Assembly: GCF_029215985.1 (NCBI RefSeq) | Contig: NZ_JAEMVC010000007.1 | Location: 17,309-81,308, forward strand | Direction of reading: 5' to 3' | DNA length: 64,000 bases | Source of the DNA: Sulfurimonas sp. SAG-AH-194-C21 | GTDB taxonomy: Bacteria; Campylobacterota; Campylobacteria; Campylobacterales; Sulfurimonadaceae | Shown: piece by piece, positions 60,489 to 64,000 of the stretch | Layout of the letters: every line of letters begins with the position of its first letter | Numbering within the stretch: position 1 is the stretch's first letter | Program-made: the position numbers and the translations under genes | The notes under the pieces: generated by a model | What the model was told of the DNA's origin: nothing | The model's database searches: none | Seen by the model: only the letters and a program-made list of their open reading frames with translations

Positions 60489-63400
60489 TTATATCTGTAA
60501 ATTTTTATTTAGTTTTGTGCTTACTTTAATGAAAAGAACATTATTAAGCTCAAAAATTTCTATTTCTGATCCAGAAGGAAGTCTAGATCCTTCTCTTAAT
60601 AAAGAATCCACAATACTGCTATTGGTAGGATTAGTTTTAGAAGCTTTTATAAATTGTGCTGTAGTCTCACCATTAGGAAATGTACTTACTAAAACTCTAG
60701 TTTCATAATCTCCATTAAGATTTACAGAACCTGCAAGCATTTCAACTAAACCTGTCTCTTTAATAGTTGGAGTAGAGCCTGCAATTGATGAAATAACTTT
60801 AGTAGTTGTTGTTCCATTTCTTACATTACTTTGAGTTGTTCCACCTTCTGTAGTCTTTACAGAAACAAAGCTATTTGCATTAACACGAACAGATGTCTCT
60901 ATACTTATCTCTCCATTACTGTTTCTCGTAATTTCTGTTAGTGCACCGATGAACTCTGATATAGCTTTTGTGATAAGGTCATTAACTTGTAGAGTAAATG
61001 ATGTTACTCCCTTTATAGTACTAATTACTTCTAGTGACAAGTCTAGCCCACTATAACTTACCTTAATACCTGTTGTAGTAAACTCTGTACTAGTACCAGG
61101 TAATGTAGATATAGTTTTTACTGTAGTTCCTGCTACCTGAATCTCCTGAGAAGAAGTCCCATCGTTATTTTCTTTTATTTGTAGGCTTAAAGTATCACTC
61201 AAAATTAATTTTGTTGTTACACTAGTTTCCTCTTGAACTACCTTAATCTCGCCAGTTCCTTCAACATTATCTCCAAGTGTAAAAGCTATTATATTTAACT
61301 TTACAATTTGAGAGTTACTATCTTGACCATCGGTAACAGTTACATTAATATCTGTACTTCCTACTGCTCCGTTGATTGATGATATTGTCATAGTGTTTGC
61401 ATTAAAAGATATGCCTGATATAAGTGTATCGTCCACTATAGTTGCAGAATATGTAAGTGAATCACCTTCTACATCAGTTGCACTTAATGTGATATTTTTA
61501 TCAACAAAATTTTTGAATACAATCACATTAGAAATAGGCTCAAGTTGTGGTGCATCATTTACTGGAGTAATATTTACATTAAAGTATCTTGTAGTTGTTG
61601 CTAGACCATCGTTAAGTGTTACACTTATTGTTGCTACACCATTTGCATCTTTAGGAGCTGTTAAAGTAAAGTTAAGTGGTATACCTGAGTACTCTCCAAA
61701 AGTGAGTGAAGTGTTAAAGTTTTGTTGTACAGATAATATTGTCGCATCATCAGATGCAACTACCACACTTAACACATCACCCTCGACATCACTGATATTC
61801 ATATCTAACCTAAAACTTTGTGCATCTTCTAAGATTGTAAGATCACTCAGTACTGTGTCTATACTTGGTATGTCATTTACACTTGCTATATCAAACTCAA
61901 ATGTTTGTGAAGCTGTTTTTCCACTAGATGTTATAGTAACTGTTATCTTAACTAAACCATATGCATTTTCTATTTGAGACACTACTAACTTACCACTTAC
62001 TATAGATACTGTTGCTATCTTAGTATTTGATGATGAAGCACTATAAACAATAGCACTATCTACATCATATCCGTAAAGAATGATCTTCGAATCTGCAAAA
62101 TCTTCTAAGGTCGAAACATTTGCTATTGCCGCTAAGACTGGTACATCATCTACTGCAATTACATTAATAAAAGCTGTATAAGCAATTGAGCTTAGGCTTC
62201 CGTCACTTACTGTAAAACCAAATGTTGCATATGGAGTGCCATTTGCATTCACAGCTGGTGTAAATATTAAACCAGAGATATCTGAAGTACTAATCTCTTG
62301 ATTCAGAATCACATCCGTACCATTAAGTTGTAATGTTCCAGCAGTAGTTAAAGTTGTAATAAAAATAGACTTGAGAGTATCTCCTGTATCTACATCATTA
62401 AAGATAAAGTCACTACTTGCAAATCTCTTACCTGTATCTTCGTTTATCGTAAAAGCTGCATTAGCTGATGTTGGTGCATCGGCTATTGCATTTACACTCA
62501 TACCAATACTATATGATAAAGGTGAGCTTGTGTTTCCATCATTTACTTTAAAAGAAAATGTTGCATATGGAGTACCATTTGCATTTGCTAATGGTGCAAA
62601 TACTAATCCAGAGATATCTGAAGTGTTAATTTCTTGATTAAGAACTACATCTGTTCCATTTAACTTCAGTGTTCCTGCATTTGTTAGCGTTGTAATAAAA
62701 ATAGACTGTAACGAATCCGCTGCATCAGTATCATTAAAACTAAAGTCAGCACTTGCAAATGTTTTACTTGTATCTTCATCTATTGTAAAAGGTGCATCCG
62801 CTGATGATGGGGAAATACTCCCTCCTATTTTTGTAGGAGATACTACAAGACCGGTATTTAAACCCCAGTTCCAAAGTGTATTATCACTTTTTAATGCAAC
62901 TGTATGTTGCCAACCTGATGTAATACTCTTCCAATTATTTGCAATTCCTATCTGAGTAGGAGATAAAAATTGTGCTGTAGTTCCACCACTTAATTGACCA
63001 GAACCATTATCGCCCCAAGCCCAAAGTGTATTATCACTTTTTAGCGCAACTGTACTATGTCTACCTGCTGATACATTACTCCAATTGGTAGCAGTCCCTA
63101 TCTGTTTAGGGGATGTAACATCTGTTATGCTACTATCACCTAACTGACCAAAACCATTATAACCCCAAGCCCAGAGTGTACCATCAGTTTTTATGGCACT
63201 TGTATGATACAACCCTGCTGATACATTACTCCAATTGGTAGCAGTTCCTATCTGTGTAGGTGATGTAACATCTATTGTGTTGCCATCACCTAGTTGACTA
63301 TAAGCATTATCACCCCAAGTCCAAAGTGTTCCATCACTCTTAATTGCAACAGTATGACCTGCACCTGTTGATACACTAGTCCAATTTATATCGCTTGGTA

Positions 63401-64000
63401 TGAGGGTAGGAGATGTGGCATTTGTTGTCGTTGTATCACCTAGTTGACCAGAATCATTAAGACCCCAAGCCCAAAGTGTTACATTACCATCTACGGGTTC
63501 TGTTTTAAGGGCCATAGTATGATTACTTGCTACCACACTAGTCCAAGTTGTATCGCTACCTATCTGTGTAGGAGATGCACTATCTGTAGTAGTTGTATCA
63601 CCTAGTTGACCATACAAGTTCCGACCCCAAGCCCAGAGTGTTCCATCAGTTTTAAGGGTAACTGTGTGATACAAACCTGCTGATACACTACTCCAATTAT
63701 TATCTACTCCTATCTTTTTAGGAGATGGTACATATATTGTAGTTCCATCACCTAATTGACCATAAGCATTATCACCCCAAGCCCAAAGTGTTCCATCATT
63801 TTTAATAGTAGAAGTGAAATTAATACCTGCATCTATACTACTCCAATTATTATCTGTTCCTAATTGTATAGAGGCAGATTGATTAGTTGTAGTTCCATTA
63901 CCTAACTGGCCAAGAGTATTTTTACCCCAAGACCATACTACTCCATCACTTTTAATTGCCACAGTGTGATTAGCACCTACTGAAACACTACTCCAATCTA
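60489..64000 (-). CDS. Giant RCC1-repeat and cadherin-like surface protein (5' end outside window)
   Basis: At least 1170 residues; the frame stays open to the window edge with RCC1 repeat sequence (WSSVSVGANHT), so the true start lies beyond 64000. The visible N-terminal part is eight or more RCC1 units of about 50 residues (WAWGDNAYGQLGDGTT, then SPTQIG, NWSNVSAG, HTVALKSDGTL), predicted to form beta-propellers. Two near-identical tandem units follow (FTIDEDTSKTFASADF and FTINEDTGKRFASSDF). Several cadherin-like/Ig segments come next (VPVLAAIANVSTLEDF, DAPQLEPISNVIVF). The tail is Thr/Ser-rich with no anchor seen. It is probably secreted and adhesive. Confidence 0.85.
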   Translation of the reverse strand, partial: DWSSVSVGANHTVAIKSDGVVWSWGKNTLGQLGNGTTTNQSASIQLGTDNNWSSIDAGINFTSTIKNDGTLWAWGDNAYGQLGDGTTIYVPSPKKIGVDNNWSSVSAGLYHTVTLKTDGTLWAWGRNLYGQLGDTTTTDSASPTQIGSDTTWTSVVASNHTMALKTEPVDGNVTLWAWGLNDSGQLGDTTTTNATSPTLIPSDINWTSVSTGAGHTVAIKSDGTLWTWGDNAYSQLGDGNTIDVTSPTQIGTATNWSNVSAGLYHTSAIKTDGTLWAWGYNGFGQLGDSSITDVTSPKQIGTATNWSNVSAGRHSTVALKSDNTLWAWGDNGSGQLSGGTTAQFLSPTQIGIANNWKSITSGWQHTVALKSDNTLWNWGLNTGLVVSPTKIGGSISPSSADAPFTIDEDTSKTFASADFSFNDTDAADSLQSIFITTLTNAGTLKLNGTDVVLNQEINTSDISGLVFAPLANANGTPYATFSFKVNDGNTSSPLSYSIGMSVNAIADAPTSANAAFTINEDTGKRFASSDFIFNDVDTGDTLKSIFITTLTTAGTLQLNGTDVILNQEISTSDISGLIFTPAVNANGTPYATFGFTVSDGSLSSIAYTAFINVIAVDDVPVLAAIANVSTLEDFADSKIILYGYDVDSAIVYSASSSNTKIATVSIVSGKLVVSQIENAYGLVKITVTITSSGKTASQTFEFDIASVNDIPSIDTVLSDLTILEDAQSFRLDMNISDVEGDVLSVVVASDDATILSVQQNFNTSLTFGEYSGIPLNFTLTAPKDANGVATISVTLNDGLATTTRYFNVNITPVNDAPQLEPISNVIVFKNFVDKNITLSATDVEGDSLTYSATIVDDTLISGISFNANTMTISSINGAVGSTDINVTVTDGQDSNSQIVKLNIIAFTLGDNVEGTGEIKVVQEETSVTTKLILSDTLSLQIKENNDGTSSQEIQVAGTTVKTISTLPGTSTEFTTTGIKVSYSGLDLSLEVISTIKGVTSFTLQVNDLITKAISEFIGALTEITRNSNGEISIETSVRVNANSFVSVKTTEGGTTQSNVRNGTTTTKVISSIAGSTPTIKETGLVEMLAGSVNLNGDYETRVLVSTFPNGETTAQFIKASKTNPTNSSIVDSLLREGSRLPSGSEIEIFELNNVLFIKVSTKLNKNLQI

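Noticed and set aside
61372..61977. 201-codon open frame opposite the RCC1 giant gene
   Set aside because: It lies wholly inside a recognisable repeat-domain gene, and its hydrophobic Val/Ser composition is what antisense to Thr/Asp/Asn-rich sequence gives.

Overview
The window looks like the chromosome of a low-GC Campylobacterota bacterium, most likely Sulfurimonas-like. Reasons: AT-rich, tightly packed genes; many PAS, GGDEF, GAF and chemotaxis proteins; a small bacterial-type SRP RNA; and protein sequences that read as epsilonproteobacterial. This is a judgement from composition and gene style, not from a database match. About sixty protein genes are visible, plus one structured RNA. I saw no rRNA, tRNA, prophage or CRISPR array, and every gene-free stretch is shorter than 300 bases.

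Left part (1-9.4 kb): a decayed IS30-type element with a perfect 25-bp terminal inverted repeat; two small exported proteins; a 1144-residue surface lipoprotein; a four-gene pseudopilin/type II secretion cluster (gspG, a second pseudopilin, gspF, a gspK-like gene); the SRP RNA on the minus strand at about 8945-9060; and an HPt phosphotransfer protein.

Peptidoglycan salvage block (9.5-16.8 kb): a nucleosidase-like gene, then an exported NagZ/amidase fusion, a sodium-solute symporter, anmK, amgK, murU and an MltB-type lytic transglycosylase. The last six are overlapping or abutting. Together they can cut muropeptides outside the cytoplasmic membrane, import the sugar and return it to UDP-MurNAc.

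Housekeeping and signalling (16.8-35.9 kb): tandem GAF proteins, an ArsC-family protein, dCMP deaminase, a SurA-like chaperone, a Sel1-PldA phospholipase, gltX, a diguanylate cyclase, a phosphoesterase, a YceI protein, an ABC exporter, a MazF-type toxin module, an RNase H, a PhnD-like lipoprotein paired with a PAS-GGDEF-EAL protein behind a 10-C tract, ogt, and a HigBA module that may be leaderless.

TetR-controlled redox operon (35.9-41.3 kb): pirin, FMN reductase, ADP-ribosylglycohydrolase, a double-CDGSH/glutamate-synthase fusion and DoxX form one minus-strand operon. It diverges from a tetR gene. Both promoters are perfect TTGACA-17-TATAAT, and three copies of one 18-bp palindrome sit on or beside them. 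This is the best candidate here for an undescribed regulated system.

Copper/silver block (46.7-56.7 kb): FixH-like protein, TolC, CusB, an unknown small protein, CusA, a Met-rich multicopper oxidase, CopB, a haem-binding protein, a lipoprotein with repeated KCGxxKCG motifs, and a CopZ-like HMA protein. Upstream are mutY, a two-component system and a PAS/chemoreceptor pair.

Right edge (56.7-64 kb): a GNAT acetyltransferase, a periplasmic MsrA-thioredoxin-MsrB fusion, and three exported proteins. One of these is a lipoprotein with an 18-bp tandem repeat; another is a giant RCC1-repeat protein that runs off the window.
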